Shown one piece after another: positions 1-7,296 of a stretch of 64,000 nt of DNA (within the stretch, counting starts at the first letter, position 1; each line of letters opens with the position of its first letter). The notes under the pieces are model-generated. The model worked only from the letters and a program-made list of their open reading frames with translations. It made no database searches and was not told where the DNA came from. The DNA lies in assembly GCF_022698165.1 (NCBI RefSeq), contig NZ_JALDAY010000017.1:180188-244187 (forward strand). Direction: 5' to 3'. The position numbers and the translations under genes are program-made. The DNA is from Streptomyces cylindrosporus (GTDB lineage: Bacteria > Actinomycetota > Actinomycetes > Streptomycetales > Streptomycetaceae).

Positions 1-521
1 CCGTCCTCGGGGGCTGGGGCGCGATCTGGGCGGCGTTCAGGGTCTCCCATCCCAGGCGGCGCCTGACCTACGCCGTGACCCATGCCCGGCTGGTGCGGCG
101 GCGTATCGACGGCAGCCTGGAGATCCGGCGCAACGGCACCCTGCTGGCCGATCCGCACCTGGTCACGGTGGTGCTGACCAACCGGGGGCGGCGGGACATC
201 GCCAGCAGCGCCTTCGACCGGGGCGAGCCGTTCCGGGTGAGCCTCGGTGTGCCGTACGCCGAGATCCTCGCCGGCGAGTGCCTGCCGAGCGCGGCGCTGG
301 CCCCGCCGGCCCGGATCCACGGCACGGAGCTGAGGATCGGTCCCGGGCGGATCGGCAGCGGCACGACGATCACCTACCAGTTGCTGGTCGACAGGGAACC
401 GTCGTACTCCTGCCGGCACTCCCTCCTGGACGTACGCGTGCAGTCCGCCCCCGCGCCGCCCCTTCAGTGGGGAAGGACCAGTTCCAGGTCGAGCCAGCGG
501 GCCAGGTCCGCGATCTCCTGA
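1..521 (+). CDS. C-terminal part of an unknown membrane protein (truncated by window edge)
   Basis: The reading frame is open from base 3, so the gene starts before the window. The visible part begins with a hydrophobic stretch (LGGWGAIWAAF), then an Arg-rich stop-transfer segment and about 120 residues of mixed beta-type sequence, suggesting a single-pass membrane protein with a soluble C-terminal domain. GTG at 75 is an internal codon rather than a convincing start because the frame continues upstream with no ribosome binding site. Its last 58 bases overlap the end of the convergent glycosylase gene. I do not recognise the family. Confidence 0.6.
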   Translation, partial: VLGGWGAIWAAFRVSHPRRRLTYAVTHARLVRRRIDGSLEIRRNGTLLADPHLVTVVLTNRGRRDIASSAFDRGEPFRVSLGVPYAEILAGECLPSAALAPPARIHGTELRIGPGRIGSGTTITYQLLVDREPSYSCRHSLLDVRVQSAPAPPLQWGRTSSRSSQRARSAIS

Positions 522-1567
522 CCGACCTCGTGGCGCACGGCCGCTTCGAAGGGCACGTCCTCGTGGATCGCGTGCACCTCCAGCACCCCGGCCTTGCGGT
601 CGGCGGTGGCGTCCAGCTTCCCGACCAGTCGGTCGCCGTGCAGGATCGGGAGCGCGAAGTAGCCCCAGCGGCGCTTGGCGGCGGGCTTGTACATCTCCAG
701 CTGGTACTCGTACTCGAACAGCTGGGTGGTGCGTCTGCGGTCGTGGACGAGGCGGTCGAACGGGGACAGCAGGGCCGTACGACCCTCGAAGGGCCGCCCC
801 AACTGGGCGGGATCCACGCGCCACTTGCCCCGCACGCCCTCGACGACGGCCTCCTCGCCCGCCTCGCCCACGTCGGCCGGTTCGACCTGGCACTCGGGTC
901 CGCGGGCGCGGGCTATGCCGAGGGCGCGCAGGCGCCGTTCGTCGCGGATGCGCAGGGCCTCCTCGACCGGGACCGGCGGGGTGTCCGGATAGACCCGCTC
1001 GGCGAGGTCCCAGAGGCGGTCGCCGCCGCCACGGCCCGCGACGGCGACCTCGCCCCGCTGCACCATCAGCTCCAGGAGCTTGGTGACATTGCGGTTGTTC
1101 GTCCAGCCGCTCGACCTCCACGGCTCGGCGCAGGTGTCCGGCAGGGCGCGGGAGGGCAGCGGTCCCTCGGCGCCGAGGCGGGCGAGGACGTCCTTGCGGC
1201 AGGCGTCGTTGGCCGCCACCCAGGTGCGGTGGTACTCCCGCCACGAGGACGGCGTCCCCCGCTCCGGCCACTCGGCCATCTCGGCGCGGTACAGGGCGAG
1301 ATCCTCGGCGGGCCGGATCATCGCCTGCAGCTCGAGCAGCGACCGCTTCTCCAGCGCGGCCGTCAACTCGTCCGGTTCGTACGTCGGTCCAAGTCTGCTC
1401 CAGGCCACCAGATCGGCGTTGGGGGCGACCGCCGCGGTCGGGTCGATCTGCAGCAGGGTCAGCCCGCGGACCACGGCGGGCAGCCCGTCCGGGCGCACGG
1501 CGTCCAGGAGCTGGGCACGGACGGCGATACGGCGGGCGTCGGTACGCGAGAGCTCGTGGACGGTCAT
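464..1567 (-). CDS. AlkX/YcaQ-type DNA glycosylase (winged-helix, HTH_42 family)
   Basis: 367 residues. It matches the AlkZ/YcaQ superfamily of winged-helix DNA glycosylases, which excise bulky alkylated bases and unhook interstrand crosslinks. An N-terminal winged-helix region holds LLQIDP; Q-hydrophobic-D is the catalytic signature of the YcaQ (AlkX) branch, whereas AlkZ has QxQ. The C-terminal block LLSPFDRLVHDRRR and the GDRLVGKLD segment are also family hallmarks. It probably acts alone on chromosomal DNA. The ATG lacks a clear ribosome binding site, but TAGTCT lies 6 bases upstream, so the mRNA may be leaderless. It is divergent from the small membrane protein at 1627. The family call is strong; the exact substrate is inferred. 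Confidence 0.85.
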   Translation of the reverse strand: MTVHELSRTDARRIAVRAQLLDAVRPDGLPAVVRGLTLLQIDPTAAVAPNADLVAWSRLGPTYEPDELTAALEKRSLLELQAMIRPAEDLALYRAEMAEWPERGTPSSWREYHRTWVAANDACRKDVLARLGAEGPLPSRALPDTCAEPWRSSGWTNNRNVTKLLELMVQRGEVAVAGRGGGDRLWDLAERVYPDTPPVPVEEALRIRDERRLRALGIARARGPECQVEPADVGEAGEEAVVEGVRGKWRVDPAQLGRPFEGRTALLSPFDRLVHDRRRTTQLFEYEYQLEMYKPAAKRRWGYFALPILHGDRLVGKLDATADRKAGVLEVHAIHEDVPFEAAVRHEVGQEIADLARWLDLELVLPH

Positions 1568-1626
1568 GGTTCGAGACTAGGACCCGGGTCTGACAACGGC
1601 CCGTGCTCAGCCGTCATACTGTCGGC

Positions 1627-1944
1627 ATGGGATTCGCCGTCTTCATGACCCTGCCGGGGCTGGTCATCCTGCTCACCGTCATCGCCTTCGCCGATCAGCT
1701 GCTGCTGCGGGCCGGACGGGCCGGGCTGCTGCCGTGGCGCGGCGGGCGGCAGGGGCAGGTGTCGGCGACCGGGTTCGAGCAGCTTCACGCGAGCTTCTCG
1801 CCGGGCAAGCAGAACGAGCTCAAGGAGCGGCAGTCGTCGCTGGTGATGCGGGACGACGAGGAGGACGGGGCACCGCCGCACCGGACGACCGTCGATCTGG
1901 ACGGCGGTCTCGCGGTCGTACGGATATCCCGGGGCGACCGCTAG
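1627..1944 (+). CDS. small single-pass membrane protein, unknown function
   Basis: 105 residues from the ATG at 1627. The first 25 residues form one hydrophobic helix (GFAVFMTLPGLVILLTVIAF); the rest is hydrophilic and contains an acidic patch (RDDEEDG). CATACT lies 6 bases before the ATG with no ribosome binding site, suggesting a leaderless transcript; this is why I chose this start over the TTG further upstream. Such short membrane proteins are common and uncharacterised in Streptomyces. No function can be assigned. Confidence 0.7.
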   Translation: MGFAVFMTLPGLVILLTVIAFADQLLLRAGRAGLLPWRGGRQGQVSATGFEQLHASFSPGKQNELKERQSSLVMRDDEEDGAPPHRTTVDLDGGLAVVRISRGDR

Positions 1945-1967
1945 CCACCGGCTGGCAGGCTGTGGCC

Positions 1968-2513
1968 ATGGAGTTCTTCTGTTACCACCGTGACCGGGTC
2001 GGGTCCCTCGCGCTGCGGGAAGAGCTGGCGGAAGCGCACTGGTCGTACATGGACCGGTTCGAGGCCGAGCTGATCGCACGTGGTCCGACCTTCGGTGGCG
2101 ACGGTGAGACGCCCACCGGCAGTGTGCACGTCGTCGATCTCCCGGATCCCGCCGCCGCCCGCGCGTTCGCCTTCGACGAGCCCAACTACCAGGCCGGCGT
2201 GTACCGCGACGTGCTGCTGCGCCGGTGGCGCAATCTGCTGGGGCGCACCATGTGGGAGTTCCCGGGTGGCCGCAGCGGCGGCAACCGGTACCTGGTGCTC
2301 GGGTTCGGTTCAGGCGAGGCCGCCGATCTCGACGTACCGGCCGACGAGGACCTTGTCGCCTACGGTCCGCTGCTGTCGGACGACGGCGCCCGCTGGCTCG
2401 GCACCGCGGCGCTGGTCCGGGCGCCGGACCCGGACAAGGCGCGGGCCGTGCTGACCGCCGAGCGGTACGCCGACATCGAGGTGCACGAGTGGGAGTTCGG
2501 CGGGCGGCGATGA
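1968..2513 (+). CDS. YCII-related domain protein
   Basis: 181 residues from the ATG at 1968. It begins with a YCII-like ferredoxin fold: MEFFCYHRDR, then HWSYMDRFEAELIARGPT, a typical 'H..Y...f...li..GP' pattern, and PAAARAFAFDEPN. A second similar half follows (LVAYGPLLSDDG and PDPDKARAVLTAERY), so this looks like two YCII domains in tandem. YCII proteins are small, often putative enzymes or modules linked to regulators, and their role is not predicted here. The stop overlaps the next start (ATGA at 2510), so it is translationally coupled to the N-formylglutamate amidohydrolase gene. Confidence 0.75.
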   Translation: MEFFCYHRDRVGSLALREELAEAHWSYMDRFEAELIARGPTFGGDGETPTGSVHVVDLPDPAAARAFAFDEPNYQAGVYRDVLLRRWRNLLGRTMWEFPGGRSGGNRYLVLGFGSGEAADLDVPADEDLVAYGPLLSDDGARWLGTAALVRAPDPDKARAVLTAERYADIEVHEWEFGGRR

Positions 2514-3301
2514 CGGCACCCTCGTACGAGTTCCTGCCCGGCGCCGCCGACTCCCCCGTGATCCTGCACGTGCCGCACTCGGCGCGGGAGGTACCGGCCT
2601 CGGTGCGGGCCGGGATCGTGCTGGACGACGCCGCCCTGGCGCGGGAGTTGGACCACATCACCGACGCGCACACGGCCGAACTCGCCGAGGCCGCCGCCGA
2701 GTTGGCGGGACCGGCTCCCTGGCGGTTCGTGAACCGGCTGTCGCGGCTGGTCGTCGACCCGGAGCGCTTCCCCGACGAGCGGGAGGAGATGCTGTCCGTC
2801 GGGATGGGCGCCGTGTACACGCGGACGACCCACCGGGAGGTGCTGCGGCCCGGCGACGGCGACCCCCAGCCATTGATCGACCGCTACTTCCGGCCGTACG
2901 CGCAGGCCATGACGGAGGCGGTGGCGGACCGGCTGGCGGCGACCGGGCGGGCCGTCATCATCGACGTCCACTCCTATCCGAGCGCCGCGCTGCCCTACGA
3001 GCTGCACGGCGCGGGGCCGCGGCCGCCCGTCTGCCTGGGCACCGACCCCTTCCACACGCCGCCCGAACTGCTGGAGGCCGCACGAGAGGCCTTCGCCGGC
3101 TGCGGGGAGACGGGGCTGGACAGTCCGTTCAGCGGGACGTACGTACCCCTGGAGTTCTACGGCAAGGACGCGCGCGTGTCCGCTCTCATGGTGGAGATCC
3201 GGCGGGACACGTACATGACCGAGCCGAGTGGGCCCGCCGGGCCGGGGCTCGGGCGGCTCGCGGCGGCGCTGGCCGGGCTCGTCGACGCCGTGTCGGGCTG
3301 A
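2510..3301 (+). CDS. N-formylglutamate amidohydrolase family protein
   Basis: 263 residues. Enzymes of this family hydrolyse N-formyl-L-glutamate to formate and glutamate, the last step of one histidine degradation route. Visible family features are VILHVPHSAREVP near the N-terminus, the DERE and DVHSYPS segments that supply metal-binding residues, and LMVEIRRDTYM near the C-terminus, as in other FGase proteins. No signal peptide. The start overlaps the preceding YCII gene by four bases. No other hut gene is nearby, so the physiological substrate may be different. Confidence 0.85.
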   Translation: MTAPSYEFLPGAADSPVILHVPHSAREVPASVRAGIVLDDAALARELDHITDAHTAELAEAAAELAGPAPWRFVNRLSRLVVDPERFPDEREEMLSVGMGAVYTRTTHREVLRPGDGDPQPLIDRYFRPYAQAMTEAVADRLAATGRAVIIDVHSYPSAALPYELHGAGPRPPVCLGTDPFHTPPELLEAAREAFAGCGETGLDSPFSGTYVPLEFYGKDARVSALMVEIRRDTYMTEPSGPAGPGLGRLAAALAGLVDAVSG

Positions 3302-3358
3302 CCTCCGGCTGGAGCACTCCCGCGCGACAGGCGGGCGGGGGCCGGTGAGGGTGGGGGC

Positions 3359-4585
3359 ATGACCGAGGATCCCACCCTGCTGACCGCCCAGGTCCCGCCG
3401 CCCGTGCGGGACTGGCCCGCGCTCGACCTGGCCGGCACCGAGTTCGACCCGGTGCTCGCGGACCTGATGCGCGAGGGCCCGCTGACCCGCGTCCGGCTGC
3501 CGCACGGCGAGGGCTGGGCCTGGCTGGCCACCCGCCACGCCGACGTGAAGGCGATCACCAACGACCCGCGGTTCGGCCGCGCCGAGGTCACCCGGCGCCA
3601 GGTGACCAGGCTGGCCCCGCACTTCAAGCCGCGGCCCGGTTCGCTGGCCTTCGCCGACCAGCCCGACCACAACCGGCTGCGCAAGCCGGTCGCGGGCGCC
3701 TTCACGGTGGGGGCGATGAAACGGCTGCGGCCCCGGGCGCAGGAGCTGCTCGACGAGCTGGTGGCGGGGGTGCTGCGGGACGGGCCGCCGGCCGACCTGG
3801 TCGAGCGGGTGCTGGAGCCCTTCCCGATCGCCGTGGTCAGCGAGGTGATGGGGGTGCCCGCCGAGGACCGGGAGCGGGTGCACGCCTGGACCCGGCAGAT
3901 CATCTCCACCAGCGGTGGCGCCGAGGCCGCCGAGCAGGCCAAGCAGGGCATGTACGGGTGGATCACCGACACCGTCCGGGCTCGCGCGCACAGCACCGAC
4001 GAGGACGTGTACTCGCTGCTCGGTGCCGCCGTCGCGCGCGGTGAGATCGGCGAGGAGGAGGCCGTCGGGCTCGCCGGGCCGCTGCAGATCGGCGGCGAGG
4101 CCGTCACCCACAACTGCGGCCAGATGCTGTTCCTGATGCTCACCCGGCCGGAGCTGATGGCCGACATGCGTTCGCGCGAGCCGTCGGCCCGGGGACCCGT
4201 GCTCGACGAGCTGCTGCGCTACATCCCGCACCGCACCTCGGTGGGCCTGGCCCGCATCGCCCTGGAGGACGTCGACCTGCACGGCCACCGCATCGCGGCG
4301 GGCGACCCGGTGTACGTCTCCTATCTGGCCGCCAACCGCGACCCGGACGTCTTCCCGGAACCGGACCGGATCGACACCGGCCGCGATCCCAACCCGCACC
4401 TGTCCTTCGGGAACGGCTCGCACTACTGCACGGGCGCCGTACTGGCCCGTATGCAGACCGAGTTGATCGTCGACACACTGCTGGAGCGGATGCCGGAGCT
4501 GCGGCTCGCGGTCCCCGCGGACCAGGTCGTGTGGCGGCGCCGGACGATGATCCGGGGGCCGCTGACCCTGCCCGTCACCTGGTGA
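3359..4585 (+). CDS. cytochrome P450
   Basis: 408 residues, normal for a soluble class I bacterial P450, which oxidises organic substrates with electrons from ferredoxin. The heme-binding loop HLSFGNGSHYCTG places the thiolate ligand at Cys357, and the K-helix ExxR is E284-R287 (ELLR). The I-helix is unusual: GGEAVTHN (245-252) lacks the usual acid-Thr pair, with Ala at the acid position and Val at the alcohol position. A good ribosome binding site (GAGGGTGGGGG) precedes the ATG. No biosynthetic cluster and no ferredoxin gene are adjacent, so the substrate is unknown. Confidence 0.93.
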   Translation: MTEDPTLLTAQVPPPVRDWPALDLAGTEFDPVLADLMREGPLTRVRLPHGEGWAWLATRHADVKAITNDPRFGRAEVTRRQVTRLAPHFKPRPGSLAFADQPDHNRLRKPVAGAFTVGAMKRLRPRAQELLDELVAGVLRDGPPADLVERVLEPFPIAVVSEVMGVPAEDRERVHAWTRQIISTSGGAEAAEQAKQGMYGWITDTVRARAHSTDEDVYSLLGAAVARGEIGEEEAVGLAGPLQIGGEAVTHNCGQMLFLMLTRPELMADMRSREPSARGPVLDELLRYIPHRTSVGLARIALEDVDLHGHRIAAGDPVYVSYLAANRDPDVFPEPDRIDTGRDPNPHLSFGNGSHYCTGAVLARMQTELIVDTLLERMPELRLAVPADQVVWRRRTMIRGPLTLPVTW

Positions 4586-4606
4586 GGGCGCGGGCAGGGG
4601 CGCGGG

Positions 4607-5107
4607 TCAGGCCGTCAGCCAGTCCGTGACGAGGACTCCCTCGCCGGTCCGCAGCCGCAGCGCGAAGGGACCGGCGGGGGGTTCGCCGTACGTGAACCGC
4701 CCCATGTCGTCGGTGGTCAGCGGGGCGCCCGCCTGCGGGCCGCGCAGCACCTCGATACGGGCCGACTGCGGGGGCAGCACCTGCCCCATCAGACCCTGCG
4801 CGGTCAGCTCCACGTCGACGGTGACGCCGCCCGCGTGGAACGTCAGCATCCGCGGTACGTCCACCGCTCCCCTCACGGGAATGGCGTCGACCACCGAGTC
4901 GAAGGTCAGCTCGGCGATACGGGCGTCCAGGTCGTGCAGGGCGAAGGCCTCCACGGCGATCTGCCGCAGTTCGGCCGGCACCGGGTCCAGGATGCCGGCG
5001 GCCTGGCGGAGTTCCTCCTCCAGCAGGTCGAAGCCGAGGTCGTCGGTGTCGTCCGGGTCCTCGATGTCGTCCGGATCCTCGCCGTTGATGTCACTCATGT
5101 CGTCCAT
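4607..5107 (-). CDS. acidic protein with transthyretin-like C-terminal segment, linked to sigma factor and CHAT cluster
   Basis: 166 residues, or 163 if the second ATG at 5098 is used. The N-terminus is strikingly acidic (runs of Asp and Glu over residues 1-35); the C-terminus (GPQAGAPLTTDDMGRF and PPAGPFALRLR) resembles a carboxypeptidase-regulatory or transthyretin-like beta sandwich. It starts 5 bases after the stop of the sigma-factor gene, so the two are almost certainly co-transcribed and coupled. In this position it might control or anchor the sigma factor, but it has no recognisable anti-sigma domain. That role is inference from position only. Confidence 0.7.
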   Translation of the reverse strand: MDDMSDINGEDPDDIEDPDDTDDLGFDLLEEELRQAAGILDPVPAELRQIAVEAFALHDLDARIAELTFDSVVDAIPVRGAVDVPRMLTFHAGGVTVDVELTAQGLMGQVLPPQSARIEVLRGPQAGAPLTTDDMGRFTYGEPPAGPFALRLRTGEGVLVTDWLTA

Positions 5108-5112
5108 GTCCC

Positions 5113-5688
5113 TCACGCCGCCCCCCGTGCTTCGAGTCGTGCCCGCAGGCGCCGCAGACAGCGCTGGCGCAGCGGTCCGATGCTGCCCACGGCGATACCG
5201 AGGGCCGCGGACACCTCCTGGTAACTGGGCGGCGGTGAGGCCATCAGGACGCGCAGCAGCAGTCTGCACCGCTCGCCCAGCTCCTCGAACTCCTGCCACA
5301 GGTGCCGGATGCGCTCGCGGTCGGCGGCCGCCTCCTCCAGGTCGAGGAACGACTGCTCGGGCGTACGGTCCTCGCTGATCCGGTCGAGGACCTGGGGATC
5401 GTCCGTGGGCGTGAGCCGCCTTAAGCTCTTGAGCACCTTCAGGCATTCGTGCCGCGCGGTGCTCGCGAGCCAGGACCCCGTCTTCTCCGGTTCGCGGATC
5501 CGCCCCAGATGCTGGGCGAAGCGGAACCACACGGTCTGGTACACCTCGTGCGCGTCGGCGTCGGAGAGCCGGTGCGCGCGCACGACGGACCACACCAGCG
5601 GGCTCAGCCCTTCCACGAGCGCCTTCCAGGCCGCCGCGTCGCCGTCGACGGCGGACTGGACCAACGCGCCGACATCTGCTCGGTCCAC
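5113..5688 (-). CDS. RNA polymerase sigma factor, ECF-like (sigma-70 family)
   Basis: 191 residues from GTG 5688, which has a strong ribosome binding site (AGGGGTGGGG); an upstream in-frame ATG at 5712 would add 8 residues. Region 2 spans about residues 10-80 (WSVVRAHRLSDADAHEVYQTVWFRFAQHL). Region 4 lies near the C-terminus (PPPSYQEVSAALGIAVGSIGPLRQRCLRRLR), a classic helix-turn-helix ending. The linker is short and there is no extra domain. It lies 59 bases downstream of the protease gene and just upstream of the acidic protein gene, suggesting that one operon encodes protease, sigma factor and partner. Its regulon is unknown; autoregulation of the cluster is a reasonable guess. Confidence 0.87.
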   Translation of the reverse strand: MDRADVGALVQSAVDGDAAAWKALVEGLSPLVWSVVRAHRLSDADAHEVYQTVWFRFAQHLGRIREPEKTGSWLASTARHECLKVLKSLRRLTPTDDPQVLDRISEDRTPEQSFLDLEEAAADRERIRHLWQEFEELGERCRLLLRVLMASPPPSYQEVSAALGIAVGSIGPLRQRCLRRLRARLEARGAA

Positions 5689-5747
5689 GGCCCCACCCCT
5701 CGTGTACGGCATGACATCGTACGCCGTGGAAGGGGCCGTTCCGCACC

Positions 5748-7187
5748 TCATGCCGGAGGAGCCAGCTGCGTGACCGGCGCCGGGCGCCAAGTCGGCGGGC
5801 GCAGCGCCGGTACGTGCGCCCCGCGCACCTCCGCGTACGCGCCGTTGGCGGCCAGGAGCTGGGTACGGGCGGCGCGCGCGTCGCCCATCTTGTTGGCGGT
5901 CATGTAGGCGGCGACCATGCCGGCGGCCACCGGGGTGGCGAACGAGGTGCCGCTCCAGTGCGCGTACCCCTCGAACATCACCTGGTCCGCCTTGACGGCG
6001 CTGGGCGTGCCGGCCGCGCTGAGCACGCCGGTGTGGCGCGGGTACTGGCAGGTGCAGGCGTAGGTGAAGCCGAAGCGGCACTCGTCGTAGGTGGTGTGCT
6101 GGTAGACGTACGGCACGGGCGCGTCGAAGCCGGTGAGGGCGCTGGTGAGGCGCTCGCCGGGGGCGTACACGTTGACCCATGCGCCGTGGTTGCTGAAGCA
6201 GGCGCCGTACTCGCCGTCGCCGCGCAGGGCGCCGACCGACAGCACGACGTCGGCGTAGTCGGGCAGGCTCGCGTAGGCGGCGGGCCAGAACGGGGTGGCG
6301 CTGGAGTTGTTGCCGGCGGCGGCGACCAGGAGGGTGCCCTGGGCGCGGAGTTCCTCCATGAAGGCGTCGAGGCCGATGAGGCCTTCGGTGCTGCCGTTGG
6401 CGGTTCCGGCGGACAGGCTGATGACGTCCGGCCAGCCGTGCTCGTCCACGGCGTCGAACAGGCGCTGTCCGAGCTCGGACTCCAGGATGGCGCCCGCGTC
6501 GTTCAGGGTGTTGCGGACGGTGACGTTCGTGTTGGGGGCGACGGCGGCCAGGAGGCCGGCGATGAACGTGCCGTGGCCGACGTACTGGAGCAGGTTGCCG
6601 TTCGCGTCGGTCTCGGTGCCGTGCAGGTCGCCCTGGACGTGGGCGAGGAGCGGGACGGCGGAGTAGTCGTGGGTGAGGCCGTTGTCGATGACCAGCACGC
6701 TCACCGCGGTGTCCGCGTCGTGACCGGCCGAGGCGGCGGCCGGGTTGGTGCCCCCGGTGAGCGGGGCGGGCACGGGCTCGTCCCCGGGACAGGAGTTGAC
6801 CGGCGCGATCGAGACGACGTGGTTGCGGCTGATCAGCCGGCGCTGCTGACGTCCCTCATGCTCGCGCATGGCGCGCAGGGCGTGGGCGACGGCGCGGTCG
6901 GAGTGCCGGTCGCCGTGGCCGGGGTCGCCGACCTGGATGCGGGTGATGCCCGAGCGGTTGGTCTCCGGGCTCGCCCGGCGCACATGGTCGGCGGTCAGCC
7001 CGGTCGCCTCGGTGAAGTGGGTGCGCACGCTGTCCTCGACGAGCCGCGCCTCCTCACCGTCCCGGGCCAGGACCACGCCCTTCTCATAGATGAACTCCGC
7101 CGCGTCGTCGGGCCCCATCGCCAGGGGGACGTCGGGCATGGAGCGCTGGATCTGTTCGAACTGCTCGTGGAATCGCTGTGGTGCCAT
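5748..7187 (-). CDS. S8 family (subtilisin-like) serine protease without signal peptide
   Basis: 479 residues from ATG 7187, preceded by a perfect GGGAGGA ribosome binding site. The catalytic triad is complete: Asp168 (VLVIDNG), His205 (YVGHGTF) and Ser415 (SGTSFATP), with the oxyanion Asn293 (AAGNNSS). The first 155 residues carry no signal peptide or lipobox and do not look like an export propeptide, so the enzyme is probably cytoplasmic. Between the Asn and Ser blocks (about 360-385) lies an insert with several Cys residues (CRFGFTYACTC). It is divergent from the CHAT-protein gene and heads the operon that includes the sigma factor. A role in a proteolytic cascade with the CHAT protein is inferred from context. 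Confidence 0.9.
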   Translation of the reverse strand: MAPQRFHEQFEQIQRSMPDVPLAMGPDDAAEFIYEKGVVLARDGEEARLVEDSVRTHFTEATGLTADHVRRASPETNRSGITRIQVGDPGHGDRHSDRAVAHALRAMREHEGRQQRRLISRNHVVSIAPVNSCPGDEPVPAPLTGGTNPAAASAGHDADTAVSVLVIDNGLTHDYSAVPLLAHVQGDLHGTETDANGNLLQYVGHGTFIAGLLAAVAPNTNVTVRNTLNDAGAILESELGQRLFDAVDEHGWPDVISLSAGTANGSTEGLIGLDAFMEELRAQGTLLVAAAGNNSSATPFWPAAYASLPDYADVVLSVGALRGDGEYGACFSNHGAWVNVYAPGERLTSALTGFDAPVPYVYQHTTYDECRFGFTYACTCQYPRHTGVLSAAGTPSAVKADQVMFEGYAHWSGTSFATPVAAGMVAAYMTANKMGDARAARTQLLAANGAYAEVRGAHVPALRPPTWRPAPVTQLAPPA

Positions 7188-7296
7188 GGCGTGTCCTCCC
7201 ACTGAGGCGACAGTCGTCAATCAGAGTCGCGGGCCCGTTGATTGATACAGCGACAAACCGGTGTGGGTCGTGACCAGGGCCACTACCATCCTTTGG

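Noticed and set aside
278..1648. 456-residue plus-strand frame opposite the DNA glycosylase
   Set aside because: The glycosylase on the other strand has its QxD and C-terminal signatures; this frame has none.
1564..2820. 418-residue minus-strand frame across three plus-strand genes
   Set aside because: It has no ribosome binding site and no domain, and it opposes the well-supported YCII and FGase genes.
2360..4423. 687-residue minus-strand frame opposite the P450 and amidohydrolase genes
   Set aside because: It has shadow composition and no motif; both sense genes have complete family signatures.
3359..4585. P450 as part of a natural-product gene cluster
   Set aside because: The neighbours are amidohydrolase, YCII and sigma/protease genes, with no core biosynthetic enzyme within the window.
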